A stretch of DNA of 64,000 bases from Rhodoferax sp. OV413 (GTDB lineage: Bacteria; Pseudomonadota; Gammaproteobacteria; Burkholderiales; Burkholderiaceae_C): assembly GCF_900104385.1 (NCBI RefSeq), contig NZ_FNJA01000002.1, forward strand, positions 558,001 through 622,000, read 5' to 3'. The position numbers were made by a program, and so were the translations under genes. A model generated the notes under the pieces. The model was not told where the DNA came from and did not search any database. It saw only the letters and a program-made list of their open reading frames with translations. Below are positions 54,003 through 61,420 of the stretch, one piece after another. Numbering within the stretch: the stretch's first letter is position 1; each line of letters starts with the position of its first letter.

Positions 54003-54763
54003 CGGCGGCAGTGGAAGTCGCCGACAGCCGTCTGGAAGCCCGCCACCTGCAAAAGGCCTATGGCAGCCGCAAGGTGGTGAAAGACGTGACCCTGGCGGTA
54101 CGCAAAGGCGAGGTCGTCGGCCTGCTGGGCCCGAACGGCGCTGGCAAAACTACCTCGTTCTACATGATCGTGGGCCTGGTGCGGGCCGATGGCGGGCACA
54201 TCTCCATCGACGGCCAGTCGGTCGAGCACATGCCTATCCACCGCCGCTCGCGCCTGGGTTTGAGCTATCTGCCGCAAGAAGCCTCGATTTTCCGCAAGCT
54301 CACGGTAGCCGAAAACGTGCGCGCTGTGCTCGAGCTGCAGCAGGATGAAGCGGGCAAATCGCTGTCCAAGGCCGCGATTGAAGAGCGTTTGACGGCCTTG
54401 CTGCAGGACCTGCGGGTCGAGCATCTGCGCGAATCCAGCGCCATGGCGCTGTCCGGGGGCGAGCGCCGCCGGGTCGAAATCGCCCGTGCGCTGGCAACCC
54501 AGCCGCGTTTCATCCTGCTGGACGAGCCGTTTGCCGGTATCGACCCGATTGCCGTGATCGAAATCCAGCGCATCATCAGCTTCCTCAAGTCGCGCGGCAT
54601 CGGCGTGCTGATTACCGACCACAACGTGCGCGAAACCCTGGGTATTTGCGACCACGCCTACATCATCAGCGACGGCAATGTGCTGGCCCAGGGCACGCCC
54701 GCCGAGATCGTGGACAACGCCGATGTGCGCCGCGTCTATCTGGGCGAGCATTTCAAGATGTGA
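53999..54763 (+). CDS. lptB: LPS export ATPase LptB
   Basis: LptB is the ATPase of the LptBFG transporter that extracts lipopolysaccharide. The 254-residue protein has Walker A GPNGAGKTT, Q-loop YLPQEASIFRKLTVAENVRA, signature LSGGERRRVEIARAL, Walker B ILLDEPFAGID and the H-loop TDHNVRE. The start is GTG 53999, overlapping the lptA stop (GTGA). The downstream gene is rpoN, the usual order. Confidence 0.96.
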   Translation: MTAAVEVADSRLEARHLQKAYGSRKVVKDVTLAVRKGEVVGLLGPNGAGKTTSFYMIVGLVRADGGHISIDGQSVEHMPIHRRSRLGLSYLPQEASIFRKLTVAENVRAVLELQQDEAGKSLSKAAIEERLTALLQDLRVEHLRESSAMALSGGERRRVEIARALATQPRFILLDEPFAGIDPIAVIEIQRIISFLKSRGIGVLITDHNVRETLGICDHAYIISDGNVLAQGTPAEIVDNADVRRVYLGEHFKM

Positions 54764-54770
54764 TGGCGCC

Positions 54771-56348
54771 ATGAAACAAGGCCTTTCCCTCCGCGTTTCC
54801 CAGCACCTGGCGCTGACGCCCCAGCTGCAGCAGTCGATCCGTCTGCTGCAGCTGTCCACGCTTGAGCTGAGCCAGGAAGTCGACCAGATGCTGGACGAGA
54901 ACCCGTTTCTCGAACGCAACCTGGACGAAGCGCCGCGCGAGGAGTTTGGCTTGGCGCAGTCGGATACGCCCGTCAGCGCCGGCGACCGGGAAACCGAGTC
55001 TGCTACCAATTCCGTAGCTGAATACGCAGGTGAGAGCAGCGCAGAAGCCTCAAATGACTCTGAATCTCCGCTGACCGGCGGCGACGACACCAGCTGGGAC
55101 GGCGACGGCACCTCCGAGGTCAAACCCGACGACAGCGAATGGGGCGGTGACGCCCCCGCGCGGCAGAACAACCTGGGCGAAGACGGCGAGGTGGACGCCA
55201 CCGAGCTGGCGCGCAGCCAGGAGTCGCTGACCAGCTTCCTGCACCGCCAGGCCCTGGCCCTGCGCCTGGGCGAGGTTGACCAGGCGGCGCTGCGCTTTTT
55301 GATCGAATCGCTGAACGACGACGGCTACCTGGAAGACGATCTGCCCACCCTGGCCCAGGGCCTGGCGGGCGACGACCCGGAGGCTGTTGACGAGCTGGTG
55401 CACCGTTTCACCGTGGCGCTGCGCCTGCTGCAAAGCCTGGAGCCGGCCGGCGTCGGCGCCACCCATCTGGGCGAATGCCTGGTGCTGCAGCTCAAGGCGC
55501 TGCAATCCACTATGGGCGACGACCCGGCGCGCAAAACCGCGCTGCGCATCTGCCGCCAACCGATGGACTTGCTGGCCCGCCGCGACGTGAAGCGCTTGTC
55601 GCAGCTCTGCCACGCGACCGAGGCCGACATCAAGTTGGCCATGGGCTTGATCGCCCGGCTCGAGCCTAAGCCCGGCCGTCGCTTCGTCGACGTGGAGCGG
55701 AACATCGTGGTGCCTGACGTCATCGTCGCCAAGGTCGGCCGCGGCGCCAATGCCAAGTTCCGTGTGCTGCTGAACCCCGAGGTGATGCCGCGCTTGCGCG
55801 TGCACGACATCTACGCCAATGCGCTGCGCCAGCACAAGGGCGGCGGCAAGGATGCGTCGAACAACGCGGCGCTGCAGCAGCGCCTGCAGGAAGCGCGCTG
55901 GTTCATCAAGAACATCCAGCAGCGCTTTGACACGATTTTGCGGGTCAGCAACGCCATCGTCGAGCGGCAGAAGAACTTCTTCAGCCACGGCGCGCTGGCC
56001 ATGCGCCCGTTGGTGCTGCGCGAGATTGCCGACGAGCTGGGCCTGCACGAATCGACCATCAGCCGCGTCACCACCGCCAAGTACATGGCCACGCCCTATG
56101 GCACGTTTGAGCTCAAGTACTTTTTCGGCTCGTCCCTGGGTACCGAAACCGGCGGCAATGCGTCGAGCACCGCGGTGCGCGCGCTGATCAAGCAGTTTGT
56201 CGCCTCCGAAGATTTGAAGAAGCCGTTGAGCGACAGCCAGTTGTCCGAAATGCTGAAAGAGCAGGGCATTGAATGCGCGCGCCGCACCGTGGCCAAGTAC
56301 CGCGAAGCGCTCAGAATCGCCCCGACGAATCTGCGCAAAGCTCTGTAA
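54771..56348 (+). CDS. rpoN: RNA polymerase sigma-54 factor
   Basis: RpoN is the sigma factor for nitrogen, pilus and flagellar promoters that need enhancer-binding activators. The 525-residue protein has the Gln-rich region I (LTPQLQQSIRLLQLST), an acidic region II, a core-binding region and the RpoN box A-R-R-T-V-A-K-Y-R-E-A near residues 505-515. Residues about 78-97 in the acidic linker are encoded by a repeat copy. ATG 54771 is seven bases after the lptB stop. No hpf or ptsN follows, which differs from many relatives. Confidence 0.95.
   Translation: MKQGLSLRVSQHLALTPQLQQSIRLLQLSTLELSQEVDQMLDENPFLERNLDEAPREEFGLAQSDTPVSAGDRETESATNSVAEYAGESSAEASNDSESPLTGGDDTSWDGDGTSEVKPDDSEWGGDAPARQNNLGEDGEVDATELARSQESLTSFLHRQALALRLGEVDQAALRFLIESLNDDGYLEDDLPTLAQGLAGDDPEAVDELVHRFTVALRLLQSLEPAGVGATHLGECLVLQLKALQSTMGDDPARKTALRICRQPMDLLARRDVKRLSQLCHATEADIKLAMGLIARLEPKPGRRFVDVERNIVVPDVIVAKVGRGANAKFRVLLNPEVMPRLRVHDIYANALRQHKGGGKDASNNAALQQRLQEARWFIKNIQQRFDTILRVSNAIVERQKNFFSHGALAMRPLVLREIADELGLHESTISRVTTAKYMATPYGTFELKYFFGSSLGTETGGNASSTAVRALIKQFVASEDLKKPLSDSQLSEMLKEQGIECARRTVAKYREALRIAPTNLRKAL
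55002..55060 (+). repeat. dispersed repeat, copy 13 (inside rpoN, in frame)
   Basis: GCTACCAATTCCGTAGCTG, then TACGCAGGTGAGAGCAGCGC and AGAAGCCTCAAATGA follow the consensus order. Encodes about residues 78-97 of RpoN. Confidence 0.75.
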
Positions 56349-56399
56349 GGGGCTGCCGCGGGCCTGTCTGGGACGCGGTGACACTAGGAAACGATTGAT

Positions 56400-57605
56400 A
56401 TGAACCAACTCCAATTATTTTTACCCTGCGCCGCCGGCGTGGAAGAGCTGCTGGCCGAAGAGGTCCATGAGATCACCGGCCTGCAGGGCGAAGACCTGCG
56501 CTCGCACCGCGGCGGCGTGCTGGTGCGCTCGTCGTGGCGCGATGCGATGCGCCTCAATTTGCACAGCCGGCTCGCGCAGCGGGTGCTGATTGAGCTGTCG
56601 AACACGCCTTACCGCAACGAGCAGGATTTGTACGAGGCGGCCAGCAATATCGCCTGGGAGATCTGGTTCACGCCCAAGCAAAGCTTCAAGATCGAAGTCA
56701 CGGCCCAGCACAGCCCGCTGACGTCGCTGAACTTTGCCGCGCTCAAGGTCAAGGACGCCGTGGCCGACCGCTTCCGCTTCAAGACCGGCGTGCGCCCCGA
56801 CGTCAACACCCAGTGGCCTGATGTGCGCATCTACCTGCACCTGACTACCGAACGCGCCACGGTCTACATCGACACCTCGGGCGACGCGCTGTTCAAGCGC
56901 GGCTGGCGTGAAGACAAGGGCGACGCGCCGCTGAAGGAAACCCTGGCCGCCGCGATGATCGCCGCCAGCGGCTGGGACGGCACGACACCGCTGTACGACC
57001 CCTGCTGCGGCAGTGGCACCATCGCCATCGAGGCCGCGCAGATCGCCTGCAACATCGCCCCGGGCTCCTTGCGCCGCTTTGGCTTCGAGAAGCTGCTGCC
57101 ATTTCAGCCCCACGTGTGGAGCGCCATCCAGGAGCAGGCCCACGCTGCCGAGCATGAGCCGCAGACGCAGATATTCGGCAGTGATGTGGCTTTCCGGATG
57201 GTCGATTTCTCCACCCGCAATGCCGAGCGCGCAGGCGTGGCCGGCGTGGTCGAGTTCCGCGGCGGCGATGCCTTGCAACGTATGCCGCCCGCCGAATCCG
57301 GTGTGATGCTGCTGAACCCGCCGTATGGCGAGCGGATCGAAGTCGCCGGTGTGGCGGGCCGCCGCGAAGCCGCGCAGACCGAAGACGGCAGCGGCGATTT
57401 CTTCCCGCAGCTGGCCACCCACTGGAAGCGCAACTACGCCGGTTGGACCGCCTGGATGCTGACGCCCGACCTCAAGCTGCCGGGCAAGATGCGCCTGAAG
57501 GAATCGCGCCGCGTGCCGATGTGGAACGGCCCGATCGAATGCCGGCTGTTCAAATTCGACATGGTGGCCGGGTCTGCACGCCGCACGACCGATGCCGCCA
57601 AATAA
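56400..57605 (+). CDS. rlmL: 23S rRNA guanine-N2 methyltransferase, RlmL-type
   Basis: This 401-residue methyltransferase of the RlmL N-half type has a THUMP RNA-binding domain (about 45-155) and a Rossmann methyltransferase domain with Y-D-P-C-C-G-S-G-T-I-A-I-E-A-A and the amino-methylating N-P-P-Y-G-E-R. It should methylate a guanine in 23S rRNA (G2445-type). It lacks the RlmK half present in E. coli's fused protein. The next gene, a PIN protein, overlaps its end by fourteen bases. Confidence 0.85.
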   Translation: MNQLQLFLPCAAGVEELLAEEVHEITGLQGEDLRSHRGGVLVRSSWRDAMRLNLHSRLAQRVLIELSNTPYRNEQDLYEAASNIAWEIWFTPKQSFKIEVTAQHSPLTSLNFAALKVKDAVADRFRFKTGVRPDVNTQWPDVRIYLHLTTERATVYIDTSGDALFKRGWREDKGDAPLKETLAAAMIAASGWDGTTPLYDPCCGSGTIAIEAAQIACNIAPGSLRRFGFEKLLPFQPHVWSAIQEQAHAAEHEPQTQIFGSDVAFRMVDFSTRNAERAGVAGVVEFRGGDALQRMPPAESGVMLLNPPYGERIEVAGVAGRREAAQTEDGSGDFFPQLATHWKRNYAGWTAWMLTPDLKLPGKMRLKESRRVPMWNGPIECRLFKFDMVAGSARRTTDAAK

Positions 57606-58044
57606 GCCGCTGGAGTTGGGCCCGGGCCCGCACGCGGTGGTGCTGGACACCAACATCGTGCTGGACATGTTCATCTTCGACGACCAGGCCTCCAAGCCGC
57701 TGCAGCCCGCGCTGGTGGCCGGCCAATTGCGCTGGCTGGCGACCCAGCACATGCGCAACGAACTGGAGCGGGTGCTCGACTACACCCATCTCATTCCCCG
57801 CCTGGCGTTCTACCAAACCAGCAAGGCCGACGTGCTGGCCCAGTTCGACCGCTTTGCCAACCTAGTCGAAGTGGCGCCCCGCATCAGCGCCATCTGCAAA
57901 GACCCCGATGACCAGTGCTTCATCGACCTAGCGGTGGCCCACAAGGCCGTGCTGCTGAGCAAGGACAAGGCCGTGCTTTCCATGAAAAAACGGCTGTTAG
58001 CGCAGGGTGTATCTGCGCAAGCCGCTATTCAATTTGTAGCGTAA
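57592..58044 (+). CDS. PIN-domain protein, possible toxin or RNase
   Basis: This 150-residue PIN-fold protein belongs to the putative toxin-antitoxin PIN group. Acidic residues expected for metal binding are Asp19 (V-V-L-D-T-N), Glu57 or Glu59, and Asp106/107 with Asp112 (K-D-P-D-D-Q-C-F-I-D-L-A). No antitoxin-like gene lies beside it, so it may be a housekeeping RNase. The last 18 residues and the stop codon come from a dispersed repeat, so the C-terminus is a recent addition or replacement. It overlaps the rlmL gene and converges on the next gene, with overlapping ends. Confidence 0.82.
   Translation: MPPNKPLELGPGPHAVVLDTNIVLDMFIFDDQASKPLQPALVAGQLRWLATQHMRNELERVLDYTHLIPRLAFYQTSKADVLAQFDRFANLVEVAPRISAICKDPDDQCFIDLAVAHKAVLLSKDKAVLSMKKRLLAQGVSAQAAIQFVA
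57990..58043 (-). repeat. dispersed repeat, copy 14 (joins two convergent gene ends)
   Basis: Copy with GCGCAGGGTGTATCTGCGC and the arm GCTATTCAATTTGTAGC. It supplies the C-terminus and stop of the + strand PIN gene and, on the minus strand, the last codons and TAG of the glutamate-synthase-like gene. Confidence 0.85.
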
Positions 58045-59683
58045 AGCTTTCCGCACTGGCGCGCGGCCAGTAGAACTTGTAGACATTCGGCAGGCTGCTG
58101 ATGTCGCGGTCCAGCAGGGCGTCTATGGCCAGCGGTGGCAGGATGGTGACCAGCAGCTTGACCCCGGTTTCATTCACCCGGCGCACGATGTGGTGGGCGG
58201 TGATCTCACCCGGATGGCGCAGGCCCGCGGCCTGGACCATTTCCTTCAGCGCTTTCAGCGTGTTCTGGTGGAACTGCAGCACCCGCTCGGCCTTGTCGGG
58301 CACGATCAGCGCTTGCTGGCGTACCGGGTCCTGGGTGGTCACGCCGGTGGGGCAGTGGCCGGTGTGGCAGGACTGGGCCTGCAGGCAGCCCAGCGCAAAC
58401 ATGAAGCCGCGTGCCGAATTGCACCAGTCGGCGCCCAGCGCCATCATGCGGGCGATGTCGAAGGCGCTGACCACCTTGCCCGCGCAGCCCAGTTTGATGC
58501 GGCTGCGCAAACCGACACCGCGCAAGGTGTTGTGCACCAGCTGCAGGCCTTCCTGCAGTGGTGCGCCCACGTGGTCGGTGAACTCCAGCGGCGCGGCGCC
58601 GGTGCCGCCCTCGGCACCGTCCACCACGATGAAGTCCGGCGTGATGCCGGTGCTCTGCATGGCCTTGACCATGGCAAACCATTCCCAGGGGTGGCCGATG
58701 CACAGCTTGAAGCCCGTGGGCTTGCCGCCCGACAGCTCGCGCAGCCGGGCGATGAACTGCATCATCTCCACCGGTGTCGAGAACGCGCTGTGCGACGAGG
58801 GCGACACGCAGTCCACGCCTTCGGGCACGCCGCGGGCCTCGGCAATCTCGGCGCTGACCTTGGGGCCGGGTAGCACGCCGCCGTGGCCGGGCTTGGCGCC
58901 TTGGCTGAGCTTGAGCTCGATCATCTTGACCTGCGGGTTGCTGGCGTTGACCGCAAAGCGCTCGGCGTTGAAGCTGCCGTCGTCGTTGCGGCAGCCGAAG
59001 TAGCCCGAGCCTATTTCCCATACCAGGTCGCCGCCGTGCACCTTGTGGTGTACCGAGATTGAGCCCTCGCCGGTGTCGTGCGCGAAGTGGCCGCGCTGCG
59101 CGCCCTGGTTCAGCGCCAGGATGGCGTTCGCAGACAGCGCGCCAAAGCTCATGGCTGAGATGCTGAAGATGCTGGCGTCGTAAGGCTGGGTGCAGCTGGA
59201 GCTGGTGGCAGGCAGCCCAGTCTGGCTGTCCAGACCGATGGTGATGCGGAAGTCGTGGGTGGCGACCTCGGTGGGCGCGACCGAATGGTTGATCCACTCG
59301 TAGCCTTCGGCCAGCACGTCCAGCTGGGTGCCGAACGGCCGCTTGTCGATATCGCCCTTGGCGCGCTGGTAGACCAGGGCCCGCTGGGCACGCGAAAAGG
59401 GGTTGGCTTCGTTGTCGGCCTCGATGAAATACTGGCGGATCTCCGGACGCACATATTCCAGCATGTAGCGCATGTGGCCGATGACGGGATAGTTGCGCAG
59501 CACCGATTTTTTGGTTTGCTGCAGGTCGTAGATGCCCAGGCCGACCAGGCACAGAAACACCAGGCCGGCCAGGGCGCCGGTGTGGAAGGCAACGACGCTG
59601 AACAGACTCAGCAGCAAGCCCATCACGCACAGGCCCATGGCGGTGTAGCGCACCGGGTAAATCGAATTCAGATAGTTCAACAT
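58025..59683 (-). CDS. FMN-binding glutamate synthase family protein
   Basis: This 552-residue protein is related to the FMN-binding central domain of glutamate synthase (GltB). It has two N-terminal membrane helices (about residues 13-53) and the FMN barrel with GDIDKRPFGTQLDV, VVDGAEGGTGAAPLEF and GADWCNSARGFMFALGCLQAQ. The cysteine cluster G-C-L-Q-A-Q-S-C-H-T-G-H-C-P-T-G-V may bind a [3Fe-4S] cluster. No glutaminase domain is present, so it is not a full glutamate synthase; its electron partner is unknown. The last ten residues (S-F-T-L-Q-I-E) are encoded by a repeat copy. Confidence 0.85.
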   Translation of the reverse strand: MLNYLNSIYPVRYTAMGLCVMGLLLSLFSVVAFHTGALAGLVFLCLVGLGIYDLQQTKKSVLRNYPVIGHMRYMLEYVRPEIRQYFIEADNEANPFSRAQRALVYQRAKGDIDKRPFGTQLDVLAEGYEWINHSVAPTEVATHDFRITIGLDSQTGLPATSSSCTQPYDASIFSISAMSFGALSANAILALNQGAQRGHFAHDTGEGSISVHHKVHGGDLVWEIGSGYFGCRNDDGSFNAERFAVNASNPQVKMIELKLSQGAKPGHGGVLPGPKVSAEIAEARGVPEGVDCVSPSSHSAFSTPVEMMQFIARLRELSGGKPTGFKLCIGHPWEWFAMVKAMQSTGITPDFIVVDGAEGGTGAAPLEFTDHVGAPLQEGLQLVHNTLRGVGLRSRIKLGCAGKVVSAFDIARMMALGADWCNSARGFMFALGCLQAQSCHTGHCPTGVTTQDPVRQQALIVPDKAERVLQFHQNTLKALKEMVQAAGLRHPGEITAHHIVRRVNETGVKLLVTILPPLAIDALLDRDISSLPNVYKFYWPRASAESFTLQIE

Positions 59684-59745
59684 CGGGGGATTCTCCTGGC
59701 CGCGATGCTACTGGCTAAACTTGGGGTTTGCTATCCGAGATCACC

Positions 59746-60564
59746 ATGACTTCCACCCCCAATTCCGCCCCTCTGCAGCCCGAAGACTTTGACGCGCTGG
59801 ACCTGATCCTGGAGGATTTGCGCACCCGGTACGACGAAACACCGCAGTGGGAATTCTGTGAAGGTTTCATGGCGGCGTTGGTCTGCGGCCGCAAGGTGAT
59901 TGCGCCCAGCGAGTATTTCTCGGTGCTGCTGGATATTGGCGACGAGGGCGAGGGCAGCTTTGCCGATGAGGCCCAGAAAGAAGCCTTCATGGCGCTGTGG
60001 ACCCGGCGCTGGAACGAGGTGGCCACCGCGTTGGACGAGAAGGACGTGAAGAACCTGTCGGACGAAAAAGCCTACACCCCCGAGGTGCTGGATGTGCGCG
60101 CCATGATGCTGTCGCTGACCCCTGAAGAACGCGCCGAAGCCATGGTGGACGACGAGGACGGCCCGCTGCCCTCGTTCGGCCAGGTCTGGGCGCTGGGCTT
60201 CATGTTCGCGGTGGAGGCCTGGCCCGAAGAGTGGGAAGCCCCAGCTAAGGACAAGGAGGCCGTGCAGTGGTTGGACGGCGCGCTCAGCGCCATCGTGGCC
60301 CTGACCGAAGACGATACCGGACCGGCCGAGATTTCTGCCTTTGGCCCCGACGAAGAGGGCGGCGAAGAGCCGCCACCTAGCATGTCCAACGCCCGTATGG
60401 AGGCTTTCGGCGAAGCCATGTGGGCGGTGTACGACCTGCGTGAACTCTGGCGCTCGCTAGGTCCGCGGGTCGAGACGGTGCGCGTCGAAGCCACCCCGGG
60501 CCGCAACGATCCCTGTCCTTGTGGCAGCGGCAAGAAATACAAGAAGTGCCACGGCATGACCTGA
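59746..60564 (+). CDS. UPF0149/YecA-family protein with SEC-C zinc motif
   Basis: This 272-residue protein has an acidic UPF0149-type fold and a C-terminal SEC-C motif, [18 protein letters not shown], at about residues 253-271, which binds zinc. SEC-C domains are linked to SecA and ribosome contact, so it may act in protein export or quality control. The function is not known. ATG 59746 is chosen; a TTG at 59728 is possible. It is divergent from the gltB-like gene. Confidence 0.85.
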   Translation: MTSTPNSAPLQPEDFDALDLILEDLRTRYDETPQWEFCEGFMAALVCGRKVIAPSEYFSVLLDIGDEGEGSFADEAQKEAFMALWTRRWNEVATALDEKDVKNLSDEKAYTPEVLDVRAMMLSLTPEERAEAMVDDEDGPLPSFGQVWALGFMFAVEAWPEEWEAPAKDKEAVQWLDGALSAIVALTEDDTGPAEISAFGPDEEGGEEPPPSMSNARMEAFGEAMWAVYDLRELWRSLGPRVETVRVEATPGRNDPCPCGSGKKYKKCHGMT

Positions 60565-60607
60565 TCGCCATGGCTTGAGGTCGTGATCCTTTAGCGGTTT
60601 TACAGGC

Positions 60608-61093
60608 TCACTGTTTCGCCAGAAACTTCTGCAGATTGGCGGCCGCCTGCTTGCGCACCTTGGCGCGCAGAAACGGCGTCCAGCCCAGCAGCAGGCCGGG
60701 CGTGCCCAGCGCCTGACGCGACCAGGCCCAGAAATCGAATGCATCGCGGTGCTCGCTGATCAGGCCGGCGGCATTGAAGCGGAACCGCCCGTCGATCCGG
60801 TTGTGTACCAGCCGGCCAGTGGCGCTGAAGCGGTAGTGCGCTTCCCAGTGGGCCTGGCCGGTGTTGGCATCGGCCTGCAGGCCATTGAATTCCAGCTTCC
60901 AGGCGTCGCGTCCCTTGGCCTGGGTGGCCGTGCACAGCATGCGCCACATGCCGCCGACTTGCTGCTGGCCGCTCAGCGTGAACACCGGGTCTGTAAATTG
61001 CACATCGCTGGCATAGCAGGCGGCCATGGTGTCGGCATCGAGCCGGGCAAAAGCGGTGTAGAAGCGTTCAAGCGTGGCCTGGTTGGGGTGCAT
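60608..61093 (-). CDS. NTF2/SnoaL-like protein
   Basis: This 161-residue cytoplasmic protein has the NTF2-like fold: an early helix L-E-R-F-Y-T-A-F-A-R-L-D-A-D, then strand-rich parts (H-W-E-A-H-Y-R-F, R-L-V-H-N-R-I-D-G-R-F-R-F). Such proteins bind small molecules or act as enzymes, and the family does not reveal which. A 327-base gap separates it from the divergent methyltransferase gene. Confidence 0.75.
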   Translation of the reverse strand: MHPNQATLERFYTAFARLDADTMAACYASDVQFTDPVFTLSGQQQVGGMWRMLCTATQAKGRDAWKLEFNGLQADANTGQAHWEAHYRFSATGRLVHNRIDGRFRFNAAGLISEHRDAFDFWAWSRQALGTPGLLLGWTPFLRAKVRKQAAANLQKFLAKQ

Positions 61094-61420
61094 GTAAACC
61101 TTTTTGTGTTACATAATGTTGCGTTATGCGGCGATTTTGTGGGGTGCGGGCGCTTCTTGTTATCGAGTCGCGCAGCCACCACAAAGAATGCATTTTGACG
61201 GCCTGGCTGGTCTTTGGTGGCGCACAACGGTGACAGAATGGCCGGGCTTGAATGTTGTGAACCTTCGTCGCTGCGTGCGGCGGGCCAGTCCGACAGATCC
61301 AACGCCCGCCTTGACTGGGATAGGCGGGCCGCGGAATGCCCCGGAGCATGGCGGTTTTTTCACCTTAACCGACAGCCTGTTGAACCCTGCAGGCCCACCT
61401 CTTGTGAGTGCCCCATTCCC
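61094..61420. other. gene-free stretch with several hairpins
   Basis: The gap between the NTF2-like gene and the PhcB-like gene holds no convincing ORF. It shows at least three inverted repeats: CCACC(AC)AAAG with CTTTGGTGG (61176-61186 and 61212-61220), GCCCGCC with GGCGGGC (61304-61310 and 61323-61329), and CCGC...ATGC with GCAT...GCGG followed by six T (61329-61360). It probably holds promoters and a structured leader or a small RNA. Confidence 0.5.
61304..61360 (+). promoter_or_regulatory. tandem hairpins ending in U-run in the leader of the PhcB-like gene
   Basis: The stem 61304-61329 is followed immediately by a second stem (61329-61354) and six T (61355-61360). Such an arrangement resembles an attenuator or the 3' end of a small RNA, 61 bases before GTG 61421. 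Confidence 0.4.
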
